Source: Rhodospirillales bacterium (GTDB taxonomy: Bacteria > Pseudomonadota > Alphaproteobacteria > Acetobacterales > Acetobacteraceae). From it: a stretch of 5,695 nt of DNA. The position numbers were made by a program, and so were the translations under genes. The notes below the pieces were generated by a model, which searched no databases, had not been told where the DNA came from, and was given only the letters and a program-made list of their open reading frames with translations. The stretch is taken from NCBI GenBank assembly GCA_025350425.1, contig JANXXW010000485.1, positions 1 to 5,695 of the forward strand, read 5' to 3'. Within the stretch, counting starts at the first letter, position 1. Every line of letters starts with the position of its first letter. This document shows, in pieces, positions 5,070-5,695 of the stretch.

Positions 5070-5695
5070 TCGGTGCTTCGCACCATGGCAAGCAGCCGAT
5101 GCGCCTGTTTCAGGTGCGGCATATCGAACATCTTACCATCGAGCCCGACGACACCCATACCCGGCGACGCGGCGAACGCATCGATCACCCGCCTGGCATG
5201 CGCGATTTCGGCCTCGTCCGGGCTGAACGCCGCGTTGATCGTTGCCACCTGATCAGGATGGATCGCTAGCCGGCCGGTGAAGCCAAGCCGCCGCGATTGC
5301 TTCGAGTCCCGGGCCAGTCCCTCCGTATCGCGAAAGTCGACGTACAAGGTGTCGATCGGCTGCACCATTGCCGCCGCCGCTCCGGCGAGGCAAAGCGAGC
5401 GGGCAAGTTCGTAGGTGAAGGCGTAGCCGTCCGGGCCGCCCCGGTTGCTGCTCGCGCCGAGCGCCGCCGCCAGATCCTCGGCGCCCCACGTGATCCCCGC
5501 CAGCCGCGCGCTACACCCGACGTAGCTGCCCAACGAGAACACCGAACGGGCCGTCTCGGTCGCGATCGGGATGATGCGGATGCCACCCAGCGGTAGCCCG
5601 TCCCGCTGCTCCAGCGCCGCTAAATAGTGGTCGAGCACGATGATATCGGCGGCCGAATCCGGCTTCGGCAACATGATGCCGTCCGGGGCGCCACC
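5066..5695 (-). CDS. CitE-like CoA-ester lyase (HpcH/HpaI family), 5' end outside the window
   Basis: This is a partial gene, with 209 codons visible and about 70-80 N-terminal residues missing beyond the right edge. The frame is open to the last base, with PDGIMLPK crossing the edge, so the ATG at 5674 is internal and not the start. The family folds as a TIM barrel and cleaves or forms acyl-CoA esters such as citryl-, malyl- or citramalyl-CoA with Mg2+. Visible motifs, counted from that internal Met, are IIPIATETARSVF with Glu40, LAGITWGAEDLAAALGA with Asp67 (the probable acidic metal ligands), and RLAIHPDQV (about 135-143). No partner citrate lyase subunits are seen, so it is more likely a stand-alone lyase than citrate lyase beta. 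The substrate cannot be assigned. Its stop overlaps the ackA start by 4 nt, which indicates co-expression: acetyl-CoA from the lyase could feed, via phosphotransacetylase, into ATP formation by acetate kinase (inference). Confidence 0.9.
   Translation of the reverse strand, partial: GGAPDGIMLPKPDSAADIIVLDHYLAALEQRDGLPLGGIRIIPIATETARSVFSLGSYVGCSARLAGITWGAEDLAAALGASSNRGGPDGYAFTYELARSLCLAGAAAAMVQPIDTLYVDFRDTEGLARDSKQSRRLGFTGRLAIHPDQVATINAAFSPDEAEIAHARRVIDAFAASPGMGVVGLDGKMFDMPHLKQAHRLLAMVRSTE

Noticed and set aside
4071..5252. A long open frame on the plus strand opposite ackA.
   Set aside because: It is a shadow of the GC-rich ackA and lyase coding strands. Its product has no family features, whereas ackA on the minus strand is complete with all motifs.

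Overview
The window looks like high-GC bacterial DNA, most likely from a proteobacterium. An alphaproteobacterium is my guess from gene style, not a demonstrated placement. Two GC-rich chromosomal blocks flank one complete-looking composite insertion sequence of the IS1595 family (1023-3860). The inner, non-transposase part of that element is visibly less GC-rich than the flanks and carries cargo genes.

Layout: (1) 1-102 is a perfect inverted copy of an internal piece of the transposase gene found later in the window. It is joined directly to the middle of (2) a glyoxalase/VOC-type ring-cleaving dioxygenase gene (101-919, +) that lacks its first part. (3) 920-1022 is a short spacer. (4) 1023-3860 is the mobile element, bounded by 27-bp terminal inverted repeats with one mismatch. 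It holds an IS1595-type transposase (1088-2014) and then four passenger genes on the same strand: an unrecognised 250-aa protein, a PIN-domain nuclease-like protein, a 57-aa charged protein and a small exported protein. Each passenger stop overlaps the next start by 1 or 4 nt (TGATG, ATGA, GTGA), so they form one translationally coupled operon. (5) 3864-5069 (-) is acetate kinase, whose stop lies 3 nt outside the element. (6) 5066-5695 (-) is a CitE-like CoA-ester lyase that runs off the right edge. Its stop overlaps the ackA start by 4 nt.

Functional reading: the lyase and acetate kinase form a two-gene operon of acyl-CoA/acetate metabolism. The element sits between the convergent 3' ends of the dioxygenase and ackA. 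The most interesting content is the cargo operon. PIN proteins are usually ribonuclease toxins paired with a small DNA-binding antitoxin. Here the upstream partner is a larger protein without a recognisable DNA-binding motif, and the last gene encodes a secreted protein. This suggests an unusual, possibly undescribed, transposon-borne module (inference).

Two cautions apply. The 102-nt inverted piece at the left edge has the geometry expected of a template-switch or amplification chimera and may not be real. No 8-bp target-site duplication is visible around the element.
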